Positions 11,128 to 22,905 of a stretch of DNA of 64,000 bases are shown here, one piece after another. Made by a program: the position numbers and the translations under genes. The notes under the pieces were generated by a model. It worked only from the letters and a program-made list of their open reading frames with translations. It had not been told where the DNA came from and searched no databases. The stretch spans positions 43,975,729-44,039,728 of the forward strand of contig CP141133.1 in the NCBI GenBank assembly GCA_035236585.1, in the 5' to 3' direction. The first letter of the stretch is position 1. Each line of letters begins with the position of its first letter. This DNA comes from Warburgia ugandensis (taxonomy: Eukaryota; Streptophyta; Magnoliopsida; Canellales; Canellaceae).

Positions 11128-14100
11128 TAAATCTTTTCCTTCAAGTCAGCTGTCTTCTTGATAATACATATTCTTCCTGAGGACTCTCTTAAAAGTCAAA
11201 CTAAGAAAATTCCTTTTGCTTCATTCCCATACTTCTGTTGTAGATGAATCCATTATTCCGTTATCCAATATTTTAATTAGGTTAATACTTGGAGTAATGT
11301 TGTCCATAAAATGCTAATCATACTATCTTGTAACCAATCCTAGGCATGTTCTCAATTTATACTCATTATAATTCCTTCCACAAGGCTTTACACACATATA
11401 TATCATGTCAATATATCTTATCCATTTACTTTAAGTATATATGGGCTGCTTTCACTACATCCTCTGATACATAGTCCCATGCGTGCCAGTTTATCATTAC
11501 TGGTTTCTATCTGTATTTTGTATAGCTACCTATCCTTAGATGCTCATATTCCTCTAATCATGTATAGGATAGTCTCCTAAGATGACCATACTCTCCTACT
11601 CGTATATGAATTACTTCTTTGAGATCATATGATCTTATTCCTCCTATTTCATTTTGAATAGCATAGGATGATCCCTTTTTCTTTTTTTTTCCATCTAGTG
11701 ATCTATATATCATCAACGTCTCCTTCTAATGGTTGGTTGTATATCATTAGTAAATGTCCAACAAAAAAAGTTACATTCTTTCTATTGTGTCTAACTTTGC
11801 TTCTTATCTTCTTCGCTTTATATTTTCCCCCAAGATACTTCAATAACTGATATGGTATCATGTGCCCTACAGCCAAACCCTTGATTAACTTTGAATTTCA
11901 ACTATCTGTCGTTTTTCTACTATAACTTGGGTCCATATTCAAAATAAAACCATGAAACAATTCAAGTAGCATCCTTCATCAATAATACTATCTCATATTG
12001 CAATTAGGATATCTGATCTGTACATCAAGTTTCATAGATGTTGAAGCCATCAAATGCTTTTCTCCCTAAAGAGTTTATGCAAACTCATGTCAAATATTTT
12101 ATGGTTAATTCATCATCATGGGTCAAATGTTCTCGTCCAAAGGCCTATCTCACTATTCACATCAATTTGTCATTAGGATTTCCAACAATGTTCCCATTCA
12201 TGCAAAAAGTCTCTTATTCATAACTGAGTACCCTTACTAGGTCATGGTTGAATCCTTTGTCATTAGCCCTTTTTATCATTTCCTTGCTTGATGATTTTCT
12301 TCGTAACCTTTCAGTCCAAAAGTTCTATACTAAATCTAGTAGGGTTAGTCCTTAGGAAATTCCTTCAATTATTTATTTATTTATTTATTTATTTTTACTG
12401 GGTCTGTGCACATAACAACTAACTATTTGTCTAAAGGAACGTAACATCAAATCTTCACCTTATAATATGCTGGCCACCTCACCTTTTCTTCTTCCGTTCC
12501 CTATGTTAATATATTGTTCAATCTTTTATCAAGGCTTTATCGTCAACCATGCAGTATGTATTGTCAAGAGGTATCCTCATAAGTAGTGATTTTCAAGTGT
12601 TCCCTCACACTTAGCTTATAACAATAATTCTCATTCAATAGTGATTAAATCAAATTGTGCTGAACCTGTTAAATCAACAAGTTTAACAACACTCAGGTAA
12701 ACATTTTCTTAGACATAGAAAGACTTTATTTGATTACCTATTGATCTCTTTCCAGATACATCTATGTCATAAGTTCAAGGGTCTCTAAAGTGATCGGTAC
12801 TTATTTGCCTTTCTTTCCAATCTAAGTCAGCAGTATTTTTCAGACCCAAAGTAATTTCTTCACCTTGTCATGGTAGCCATTAAGGTTTAGAAAATCTTTC
12901 GCATTAGTTTAGATCACTTCTTATTTTTGGTCCTATCTTAGTTGCTACTATCCTCATCGTACTCGTAGCTCCTTCATGATGTGGCCTAATCAACTGACCT
13001 CATACTCTCAAATGACTTAGTCTAACAAGTAACTTCTTTTTAGGGAAAACTCATGCCTAAATACTTAGAACAGTCCTTTGAGTATATAACTTAGACTACT
13101 GTCTCATAGATACTAACATATTTGATTAATTAGGGTGGGATACCTTTATTTAGTCAACAGTACTCTAAAGGTAATGACTAAATAATGGTCTTAAGATATT
13201 TGGTCTTCCAATCTATGATAGCATGACCTCAATTCAATCCTTGATGGTACCTTACTTGCTAAAGAAAGACAAATGGACAAGTCACTGTCCCGGCTTAATT
13301 CCTTTTTCAATATACTTTATTTACTCATGTAGTGGCAAGGTAGGATATCATCAAATTTTCCTTTTTATGGAGTATATCCATTGGTGTTCCTCATAAGCTA
13401 GTGGATCCGATAAGATTCTAATTGCAATAATTGATATAGACATCAAACCATTTGTAGAATTTAATTTGTAGTGGACCACCACTCTTCTTTGAAAATTTTC
13501 GTGTAGCATAATGTCCTTACATTCAATGCTCTACTCAAAGTCTTAAATCCCATATGCCTTATCTCTATTATACTCTTTTACAATAAAATCACCAACTCAA
13601 CTAGTATTATTCCTTCAAATTTGATTGGTTTACCTTCCCATCGAATTCAAGATGAAAAATTTGTATGTATCTCCATAAAGTCATGATCTTCTTCTTTTGA
13701 ATATTCAATATTCATCGAATACTTATAGTTACATCTCTATCTCTTTCTCTCTTTTCTTCAAAATCCTCATTTTTGTCTACCTAGATCAATGCTTACATTT
13801 GAGTGGTTGCATATACTTGATCTACGCGTCAATCAAGAGAAACTTACTACTTCCAGGAAATGTTGAAGTTTTCTAATATCATTGAAATCCTTAATTGCCT
13901 ATAGCCTCAATAAAATTCATACAATGTCTTACTAATGACATTGACGTTTTGGTCATGCTATACTTCTGTTACAAGTTCATGTTAGGATCAATCTATTATC
14001 ACAGATCTATTATCCCTAATATTATCGTCCAAATCTTTTGGTAACTCTATCGAATACAGTTCCTTATCATATTCGTGTTATATTCTTCTTAATCACACAA

Positions 14101-14763
14101 TATGTCACTTATACACATATTTTGATTTGCTTCATAATACTCAGGTAGTTATTATTCGGTAGCACTTCACTCTTCATAAGACTCCAATTAAGGTATCCAA
14201 AATTGAGCTAAGTCCTTCAGGATCCATACCTTTGTGACCTAGTATGAGTCACAGTTATCTCCTAATATCATCTTGCATTCTCATCCTTCTTAGATTATCA
14301 TCAAAATCTTCTCAAAGTTTGTCTTTTACATCCCCTATCATACTCATATCATATCCCTTGCGATAGTGTAGTCATATTCTGATATCCTTTATGATGGTAA
14401 GATAGCCATCTAGGTTCTTCGATTTTCTCACCTTTGGTGAGATTAATCTATTACAGGTCAGAACTATCTACTAACAAGTTCACCAACAACTTCATTCATC
14501 ATTCTCATCAAAATCTAATTCATATATGAGTTTCCCTGTTTGCACCACTGCACAACAATCCTTATTGATAAGATTTAAGCCATCCAATATCTAAGTATTT
14601 GCTAGACCCATCTCCTTTTTCACCTATTGGTTTATGGTGAAATGCCTTGAGCATTAATATGCTAGTCATCTCTACTATTTCTATTTGTACTACTTCTTCT
14701 TAATTTTCTCGATTGTCTATGACCCTTGGACATGCTGGACTGGATGTGAAAGGATAAATCTGA
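11128..14763 (-). mobile_element. A1 internal region, no recognisable coding
   Basis: About 3.6 kb of AT-rich sequence, pyrimidine-rich on the plus strand. It aligns by eye along its whole length with the internal region of A2 (41,089-44,528), for example the GTCATGATCTTCTT and TTTATGATGGTAAGATAGCCA blocks. No frame on the element strand shows gag zinc-knuckle, protease, RT, RNase H or integrase motifs; the longest open stretches are about 60 codons. A short ATTT run at 12,370-12,396 is absent from A2. Most simply, this is the conserved non-coding interior of a LARD-type family; complete decay of coding cannot be excluded without an alignment of more copies. Confidence 0.7.
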
Positions 14764-14775
14764 GCTCTGATACCA
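14764..14775 (-). other. A1 primer-binding site (initiator Met tRNA type)
   Basis: Plus strand GCTCTGATACCA; on the element strand TGGTATCAGAGC, the standard plant primer site matching the 3' end of initiator methionine tRNA. It sits two bases from the 5' LTR. Confidence 0.9.
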
Positions 14776-14777
14776 AC

Positions 14778-15569
14778 TGTGACGACCCGGGTTTTCCCAT
14801 GCATTTTTAAATGCAATATCTAATTCCTAAGGCGGGATGCATCCCTATTTGAAAACCATTTTATAAAAACAATGCAATGCAGCAAAAATCTTTTCTTTTG
14901 AACTCAGTTTGAAAACCCCGAGTGTCATTTGCTTTCACAACAATCAAAGTAGTTTTTAAAAATTTCAGAAATTATAAATGTCCTCCCAAGTCTATCCAGT
15001 CACAACTCACAGCCCAACTACAAATACATATCCAAAGCGTAGAGTGTTTACTTACATGTATAATTGTCTCCTTTTGATTTACTTGCTCGTAGCACTAACA
15101 TTTCCTGAGGCGTCTTCTACTCGTGAGTGGAGCTGTCCTGAAAAATGATATATTTGGGTCAGTATACACTATACCCATTAAGAGTCTATCACTACTAGTT
15201 TGACAATGCATGCTATGTTTTAAAACATATGTTCTTTAAACCATGTGAATGTTTGGATACTCATGTTCAATATCGATATTAAAAGCCATTGTAAAAGATA
15301 GAATACTGATGACTTAAAGAATTGCATAATCCAAGTTGAAAGTAACATAGATATAATGAAAATATACTATGATATGCATAAGATGCTCATCTGAATCCAA
15401 CTCATGGATCTATGGTATGGTCGACCATCCTCATGTCATGCCATATGCAATGCAAGTAAATCCTAAAAAACATAGGGTCCACTATGCCCACGACCTCATC
15501 GCCGTGTGGTCCCCGAGTACCTGGGGACACGCGGTCATAGCCTCCACGAGGCATATGACACTTTGACCC
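14778..15569 (-). repeat. 5' LTR of A1, first piece
   Basis: Starts TGTGACGACCCGGG, homologous base by base to 8,486-9,280 of the 3' LTR, and breaks at CTTTGACCC, where a second LTR of the same family begins. The A1 3' LTR reads straight through the site as CGACCCAGTGC. Confidence 0.9.
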
Positions 15570-18281
15570 TATGACGACCCGGGCTTTCCCATGCATTTTT
15601 AAATGCAAGATCTAAATTCCTAAGGCGGGATGCATCCCTATTTGAAAACCATTTTTTATGAAAACCATGCAATGTAGTGGAAAATCTTTAGTTTTTAAAC
15701 TTATTTTGAAAACCCCGAGTGTCATTTGCTTTCACAACAATCAAAGTAGTTTTTGAAAAACTTCAAAAATCATAAATGTTTTTCCCCAGGTCTATCCGAT
15801 ACTGACACAGTCCAACTGTAAATAAATACAAATACATGTCCAAAGGGTAGAGAGTTTACTTACATGTATAATTGTCTCCTGTTTGATTTACTTGTTTGTA
15901 GCACTAACATAGGCGTCCTCTACTCGTGAATGGAGCTATCCTGAAATATGTTAAGGATAGGGTGAGTATATACTCAGTAGGAGTCTATCACTACTAGTTT
16001 TACAATGCATGCTATGTTTAAAATCATATGCTCTTCAAAACATGTGCATGTTTGAACAATCATGTTCAATATCGATAATAAAAACCACTGTCGAATTGGA
16101 ATACTAATGACTTAAAGAATAGCATAATCCAAGTCGAAAGTATATATATATCATAAACATAATGATATGCTTAGATGCTCAACTGAATCCAATTCATGGA
16201 TATATGGTATGGTCGACCAACCTCATGTCATGCCATATGCAATGCAAGTAAATCCTCAAACCATAGGGCCCAACTATGCCCACGACCTCGCAGCCATGTG
16301 GTCCCCGAGTACCTAGGAACACAGGGTCATATGCCTCCACGGGACATATGACACTTCGACCTAGTGCCGTGACACCAGTGGTAGCCCCCTGTACCACATG
16401 CAGTCGAAGCAGGGACATGCCCTTTTTGGGCATGGTACCCATCCACCTAATAGTGGTAGAGGCTGGGAGGCTTGCCCAGACCTCTCGGCATAGCACCCAC
16501 GAGCTTATTAGCCCAAATCATATACGATCAAACAAGCCAAAACAACTTTTTCAAAACCTGTCCTCTTTGGGTCCCTCACAACTGCCTACCCAGCATCTTT
16601 TGGGCACTCCAGCATCTTTTTGTAACCCTCAAGGACATGCAATTTTTCAAGAACTCAATGCTCACAAGTCATGCAATATATACAATCGTTTGCAAAACAT
16701 GTCTATGAATAATGTATTTCTCATATGCATGCTGAATTCGTTTATAAGATTAAGTCATGCTAAACAAATCATATAACTTATACTTTAAAACATACAGTCT
16801 CAAAACAATCATGGCTCTTTTTAAAAGTCTAGTAGCGATAGAGCACCTACATCAAAACATCATGGGTTCTTTTAAAAAGTCTAGTAGCGATAGAGCACCC
16901 ACATCAAAGTCTCCTGGAGTCGCGTCCTTGATCACTCAAACCGTCCCTGGGTCTCATTTATAAACTCCTGGGTATGAATGGATACAAGGAGTCCTTATCA
17001 ATTTCAATCTATTTAGACATTAGATTGCCAGATCTGCCTTTTAGGGTCCATGGTCCTTGCCTAATTCATTGCCAGGCTAGATCCTATGATGTAGATCTAC
17101 TGGTCAATGGTTAACTCTGTAAATTGTCTTCTGATCCTAACTATATAGTCTCATTAGGTCCACGTGTCCCAGTTCCCAGGACACCCATGTATCCTGGTTG
17201 AACTGTGACTGCCTCATGTGCGTGCGTACCCAAAGGCCGTGCCAGGGACCGTATTTTACATGCGCACATGCATGCTCAAGCGACGCGCTATGATGCGCAT
17301 CCTAGATGGCATCGTCTTAGGTCCCAAGGCACCTCGTGCATCCTGATCGAGCCAGGACCTGTGCCCCACGTCATGCGTGCACCCGAAGGCCGCACATGGG
17401 ACAGTGTACGCACTGTCATACACCCGGAACCCATCCTAGGGACCTTGTCCTAGGCGTACGTGGAGCATGGCATCCCTGGGAAGCCTTGTTCGTGCAGGGC
17501 CAGCTGGAAACGACTTGGAGTGTTTTTCGGCCAGGAAATCCGGCTGGAAATGCTAGATCCAACATGAATCTAGCCTAAAAGGAGGAAAAAAAAAAGTAAA
17601 AGGAAAGAAGAACGGCTTACTTGGGTAGCCTGGGGACGCCCTTTTTTCCCGGTGGTGCATTTCCTTCTGCCGAAAATCTATGTTGCCGGAACCCATGAAG
17701 AAGGGGAAAACCCCAATGCCAGACCGAAAAGGAGAAGAGGAGAAATGGGGAGATGGGAATGGCCAGCCTGACTCGGGCCAGGCCGTTGCTAGAAAACACA
17801 GGGGAGCTGGGTTGAGACGGGTTTTCAATTTTTTCCGAAAACCCCAGTCCCAAAATCGTCAGAAAACTTGAGTTTTGGAGAGGGGGAAGATGGGGTATTT
17901 ATAGACTTGCTATGGCGGTGCTGCCAATGGCGGTGCCGCCATTGGCGGTGGCAGAAACCTCTAGAAACGGGGTTTCTGGAGAGGTCGAGAGGAGGAAGTC
18001 GACAAGGGGTGCCATTATCAAAACGACTCCCTGCATTTTTCGTTCTTTTTTTTTTGTTTAAATTACAGAACTGCCCCTGATCTTTAAACGGCCGTAACTT
18101 CTTCATACGGACTCCGGTTTTGGCGTTCTTTGAGGTGTTGGATTCCATTTTTTTAGTAAAATCTAATGGTACCAAGTTTCCTCACAAATTCCTTTGTTTA
18201 CTTTTTTAAATAAGGTAAAACAATCAATAGAGTTCATTTCTTATAGAATGTCCAATTTTTGTAAATTGCTCTGGCATTACA
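15570..18281 (-). mobile_element. Family A solo LTR nested in the A1 5' LTR
   Basis: A complete family A LTR of 2,712 bp (TATGACGACCCGGG to CTGGCATTACA) with no internal region. It is flanked by five-base target-site copies GACCC (15,565-15,569) and GACCT (18,282-18,286), one change apart. The first G of the terminal TGTGACG has become A. A full element inserted here and then lost its interior by recombination between its LTRs. Its central part (TCTCCTGGAGTC, TATAAACTCCTGGGTATGAATGG) matches A2 rather than A1, so it comes from the A2-like subfamily although it keeps the 51-bp duplication seen in A1. Confidence 0.93.
17893..17945 (-). promoter_or_regulatory. Candidate core promoter: TATA box with upstream CCAAT palindrome
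   Basis: On the minus strand, TCTATAAATACC (17,904-17,893) lies 19 bp downstream of a perfect palindrome (17,924-17,945) made of CCAATGGCGG and its complement CCGCCATTGG around two bases. Related sequence is present in the A1 5' LTR (19,737-19,795) and the A2 5' LTR (46,857-46,920). This arrangement, a CCAAT element close upstream of TATA, fits the U3 core promoter; function is inferred. Confidence 0.55.
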
Positions 18282-18286
18282 GACCT

Positions 18287-19937
18287 AGTGCCATGACACC
18301 AGTGGTAATCCTCTGTACCACATACAGTCAAAGTAAGGACATGCCTTTTTGGTGTGGTACCATTTTCACCTAATAGTGGTAGAGGCTAGGAGCCCACCCT
18401 AGACCTCTAGGCATAGCACCCATGAGCTTACTAGCCCAAATCATATACGATCAAGCAAGCAAAAACCTCTTTTTCAAAACCTGTCCTCTTTGGGTCCCTC
18501 ACAACTGCCTACCCAGCGTCTTTTGGGCACTCTAGCGTCTTTTGCTAACCCTCAAGGATATGCAATATTTCAAGACTCAATAAGCGCAAATCATGCAATT
18601 TATGCAATCGTTTGCAAAACTTGTCTATGCATAATGTATTTGTCATATGCATGCTAAATTCATTTATGAAATTAATTCATGCTAAACAAGTCATGTAACT
18701 TAAAACTTAAAACATGCATTATCAAAGCATTCATGGGTTCTTTTTAAAAGTCTAGTAGCGATAGAGCACCTACTTCAAAACATCATGGGTTCTTTTAAAA
18801 AGTCTAGTAGCAATAGAGCACCTACCTCGATTGTCATCACTTAGCTCATGTTCCTTTTGCAGACGAGTCCTAGAGTACCTTTATGGCTCCTGTATATCAT
18901 TTAAACATGAAATTTAATCACAATTTCTAGCCCTAAGCCTCTCTTAGATTTCTACTTGAGGTCAATCCATAGTTGATTCTATGGATTCATAAGATCCCCT
19001 TGAGTCTGTGCCGAAATTATGGACGAACCATATTCGTCTATGCAGCCCTACCGTCATGGTTCCCAAGATGCCCGTGCGTCCCAATCGAGCCATGACAGCC
19101 TCACATGTGCATGCGTACACTCGAGCTACGCACTCCAGCACGTGTTCTAGAGAGCGTCGCACGAGCGTGTCCTCAGTGCCAGGCACGTGCGTCTTGGCTC
19201 CTGAAACACCCCATGCGTCCCAGTCAAGCCAGGACCCGTGCCCCACATCGTGCGTACCCACAGGCCGCACCAGGGACGATGCATGCACTGTCGCACACCA
19301 AGACTCCATCCCAAGCATGCGTCGCGCATCACGCCTCTGGGACGCATTGCCTTGGACGAGTTCCCACTCGTCTAGTTCCATCCATAAAGGGCCGGTGTTT
19401 TCTGGCCGAAAAACCACCCATATCCGATCTGAATCTAGGGGAACAATGAAGGGGAGATAGAGGGGAAGATGGGACGTACTTGGGTAGCCGGAGATGCTCC
19501 CTTTTCCATTTTGAAACCCCATGTCACCGGAAACCATGAAGAAGGGAGAAAACCCCAACTTCCGATGAGGCCAGAGGAAGAAGAGGGGAGGTGGAGAGAT
19601 GGGAACGGCCGGCCTGTAGGGACGACTCGGGCCTGGCCGGAATTTGCAGGGAAAACCAAGTGAGGGTTATTTTATTTTTGCCAGAATCCCCAGCTCCAAA
19701 TAGTCAAAAAAATCTGATTCGAAGAGGAGGGAATAGGGCTTTTTATAGCCATACTATGGCGGTGTTGCCAATAACGGTGCCGCCATTGGCGATGGTGGAA
19801 ACCTCTGGAAACTGGGGGTTTCTGGAGAAATCGAGAGGAAAAAGACAGGGGGTGCCATTATCAAAACGGTCCCCTACGATTTTCTTCTTTTTTCATTTTT
19901 AAATACAAATTACAAAATTGCCCCTAATCTTTAAACG
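18287..19937 (-). repeat. 5' LTR of A1, second piece, truncated
   Basis: Resumes at AGTGCCATGACACCAGTGG after the solo LTR and its target-site copy, and follows the A1 3' LTR (9,285 onward) through the GC-rich block and TATA region. Homology stops at CTTTAAACG (19,937); the final 230 bp or so, including the CGGCCGTAACTTCTTC block and the terminal ATTACA, are missing. A 198-codon minus-strand open stretch (18,962-19,558) lies in the GC-rich block and is not conserved as a reading frame in the other LTRs. Confidence 0.9.
19737..19750 (-). promoter_or_regulatory. Candidate TATA box, A1 5' LTR
   Basis: Plus strand GGCTTTTTATAGCC, reading GGCTATAAAAAGCC on the element strand. It is the equivalent of the 17,893 and 46,857 boxes. 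The A1 3' LTR has lost this segment. Confidence 0.55.
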
Positions 19938-20100
19938 ACAAATTTGTTTCCTCTACTTGAATGTTGGCTAGGTTAAAGTAAAGCAAGTTAATTTTAATTA
20001 ACTCCAATTCTTAAGAGTCACTATGGGTCGACCCATATTTACCAATTCTATACTCCAATAGAACCATGCACTTGTAGTAATTATTAAAGCATGTCAAGTT
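19938..20100 (+). repeat. Tail of the Athila 5' LTR
   Basis: About 160 bp between the A1 break and the primer site, with GGGTCGACCC at about 20,026. Most of the LTR is gone. No counterpart was found in the surviving part of the 3' LTR, as expected if that copy lost its distal end to the family B insertion. Confidence 0.6.
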
Positions 20101-20102
20101 TT

Positions 20103-20118
20103 TGGCACCATTGTCAAA
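20103..20118 (+). other. Athila primer-binding site, mutated
   Basis: TTTTTGGCACCATTGTC corresponds to the TTTTTGGCGCCGTTGCC that is characteristic of Athila/Tat primer sites, with three changes of the G-to-A or C-to-T type. GCAACGGTGTTT follows shortly, as in other members. The 590 bp to gag look like untranslated leader. Confidence 0.75.
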
Positions 20119-20710
20119 ACTTGCAACGGTGTTTCATTAAATTTTAAGTTTTCTTTACTTTGCAGCTAGTTGTAGTCTTGAAATTTCATATAGAGTAATT
20201 GATTTTAATTCTTTTTTTTTTTGTAAACTCTCCTTACTCATGAAAGAATTTGATACTTTCCTTCTTACTTGTGCAAGAATTTACAAAAGAATAAAGATTT
20301 GGAGGAAGACATTAGGATAGTTTCCATATTTTGTTTGAGTGGATTGAAGTGAGATTGATATTGTAAATTTTTACATTGTGATTCACTTCAATTTGATCAA
20401 GGTAGGATCTAGCTGGTGGCAAGTCTAAATATTTAGTTTAGAGATAACCTAAAAGTTACACTCTCAAAAAGCAAGTGAAGAAAAAAAAACCTTTTATCTT
20501 GTTTGCCATAGGGTTAGGATTGATTTGTGTCTTTGTTCCTTTGAATCATACAACATATAACTTCCATTATCTAGTTTAGGTGTTCTTTATATTGGGTAGA
20601 AAAAAGACAAAGAAAAAAGTACTCTTTCATTGTAAACAATGACTTGTTTTTGGTGTATATAAAGTAGAGTCCAATACACCAAATACTGGTATATGTTAAG
20701 CCATTGATCA

Positions 20711-22281
20711 TTGAACCCAAACTTAGTACTATTAGATCTAAAGATTGAATGGACCACAAGGCCAACTCTTATGAATAAACTAGATTTAGAAACCCTTGTT
20801 GTAGATATGGCTAATGAAGTAGTAGAGGCTAGGTCATTGAGTAACTATTCAATGCTAGCACTATTTAACTTCCCATTGTGTATAGAGTTATTTACAACTA
20901 CTACAGAGTATTTTGAGTTAAAACTAGGTGTTAGACAAATTTTTTCAACCTTTTATGGTCTAGATAAAGAGGATCCCTACCACAATGCAAAGGAATTCCT
21001 TGACATATATGCAACAATTAAATACCTAAACTTTTCTGATGACTCTATTAGGTTACATCTATTCCCCCTTCTCTTTAAAGGATAAAGAGAAGTCATGGAT
21101 GAATTCATTAGAATTAGACTCCATCATTACTTGAGAGCAATTATCTAGGTAATTCCTAAATAAATATTTTCCTATCCACAAAACCAACACCATCCTCAAA
21201 GAAATAATAAATTTTTAACAGAAAGAGGGTAAACATTTTCATGAATGGTGGGAAAGATGGAAGGACCTATTGCTGAAAAGTCTACACCATGGTTTTGAAA
21301 AATAGTGACTAATACAATATTTTTTGAAAGGTCTAGCACCATAGAACCGATGAACAATTGATGCTATTAGTGGTGGGGGACTCATGACCAAGAATGACAT
21401 GGAGGTATGGAACTTCTTTGAAAAACTATACAAAAATTCTTAACAATAAGATTATTCTATTTAAATAGAAAGACTTTCACAACCTCAAAAGGAAAGGTGG
21501 TATGCATGAGATATGGGCCACTCTTAAATTCTACAACAAAATAGACATATTGAAAGATAGGGTGTATAAGTTTAATAGTCTTCTTACTAAGGTAGTGGAA
21601 GTTGTGTTAGATAGAGAATCCATTATGCAACCTCCACTTGAGCTTTGTTCACTTTATTCTAGTACAATACACCCTACTACTTCATGACTTCTAGCTCCAT
21701 ATTCCTGGAAAATTTTTTGGGGCAAGTAAATGCATTAAATTCATTATAAAATCCTAGCAACAACAATCCATATTCTATGACTTACAATCCTTGATAGTCT
21801 AGGTATCCCATTTTTTCATGGTCTCAGAATAATAAGGAGGGACCATCTAGATTCTCCCTAATCAACCTTTCTTGAGAGCCTCAACTTCACAACAGTAACT
21901 TGTACCACAACATCCATTTCCTTCACAACATAGGAAACAATCTTTAAAAGAGATCCTCACTTTGTTTATGTAGAGTTCAATAAATTACCAATCGTTAGAA
22001 GAGACCCTCACTCACAATCTATTGCAAAGTTGGACTACCAAATAGGTCAAGTTGTTGTTACTCTTAATGACAGGGACAAGGGAACATTTCCTAATGTGCC
22101 TAACCTAGAGGACCACTATCATATTTGTACCACTTATAATGAGATGACATTTCATGAACAAGCCCAATCCATAACTATCCTAAGGAGCAAAATGGTAATA
22201 GATAACAAAGTAAGTTTGACTAAGGAACTTAAAGTTCAAGACAATGAGAATCCTAAAATAACTGAAAAGCGAAAGGAGTAG
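20711..22281 (+). pseudogene. gag: Athila gag polyprotein remnant
   Basis: Structural capsid protein of the retroelement. The first frame (20,711-21,085) ends in a block like EDPYHNAKEFLDIYATIKY and SDDSIRLHLFPLLFKG, the core capsid region of Athila gag. After a stop, the match continues in other frames: HEWWERWKDLLLKSLHHG around 21,240-21,300, then a GLMTKND block near 21,375. A later piece (22,030-22,281) has YQIGQVVVTLNDRDKG and the ITILRSKMV block that ends Athila gag. At least three frameshifts and several stops separate the blocks, so no protein can be made. Confidence 0.8.
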
Positions 22282-22587
22282 ACACAACCACCTTCTACTT
22301 CTCCGAACCTTAATCCTAAATCATGTTATATTCCAAAGGCTCCATTTCCTTAAAATTGGCTAAGAAGGAGAATAATTTTGATAAGTTAGTGGATGTGTTT
22401 AAATCAGTGAATATCAATATTTCATTACTTAATGCAATCAAAGGGACCCCTTCTTATGCCAAATTTCTAAAAAATCACTAAACACATAAGAAAAGACATT
22501 AGTGCGGAAGAAAGCATATCTCAGTGAGTAAGCAAGCTCAATCTTGCAAAACAACATCCCTGTGAAATATAGAGATCTAGGTGTCCC

Positions 22588-22905
22588 ACCATATCTTGTG
22601 TGACTGAGGACCACATAGTTGATAGGGCATTATTTGATTTGAGGTCAAGTGTTAATCTATTACCTTATTTTAGATATAAGAAATCAGGTTTAGGCAAGAT
22701 GAAGAAGGCTACCACCATACTACAATTGGCAGATAGGTTAGTTAAAGTTCCTCGTGGTGTGGTAGAGGATGTACTAGTTTAGGTTGATAAGCTTTTACCT
22801 CTAGTAAACTTTCTAATCTTAGATACACAACTTGTAGCAAACCTTAGTAGTCAAATACTATTCATCTTGGGATGAACATTGGGATGACCAATTTTTGGCC
22901 ACATC
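22588..22905 (+). pseudogene. Athila aspartic protease remnant
   Basis: The retropepsin that would cut the polyprotein. Readable from TEDHIVDRALFDLRSSVNL through TILQLADRLVKVPRGVVEDVL, the typical Athila protease order. The active-site motif, normally D-L-G-A-S in this lineage, reads D-L-R-S-S at about 22,637-22,651, so the glycine after the catalytic Asp is replaced by Arg and the enzyme would be inactive. A stop follows VEDVLV, after which VDKLLPLVNFLILD continues in the same frame. Confidence 0.8.

Larger units (their letters stand above)
8486..19937 (-). mobile_element. Family A element A1, LARD-like, 5' LTR split and truncated
   Basis: Minus-strand LTR element: 3' LTR 8,486-11,088, polypurine tract 11,089, internal region to 14,777, primer site 14,764-14,775 and 5' LTR from 14,778. 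The 5' LTR is interrupted by a solo LTR at 15,570-18,281 and ends abruptly at 19,937, about 230 bp before its expected end. Excluding the nested copy, the element is about 8.7 kb. The internal region has no recognisable gag or pol, which fits a large retrotransposon derivative that relies on proteins made elsewhere. The left target-site copy is probably AAATG (8,481-8,485); the right copy was lost with the LTR end. Confidence 0.85.

Noticed and set aside
13255-13400. Weak plus-strand resemblance to an RT motif (GYHQI) in the A1 interior
   Set aside because: Opposite to the element's orientation, no other RT motif follows and the frame closes quickly; judged chance.
14764-14775. Possible tRNA gene fragment
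   Set aside because: Only the 12-base primer complement is present, with no cloverleaf sequence nearby.
16276-16776. 166-codon plus-strand open frame
   Set aside because: Antisense to the nested family A LTR and broken in the equivalent parts of the other family A LTRs.
18962-19558. 198-codon open frame on the minus strand
   Set aside because: Falls in the GC-rich block of a family A LTR, where low stop density creates long frames on both strands (also 19,008-19,460 and 10,208-10,669); the frame is not kept among LTR copies.
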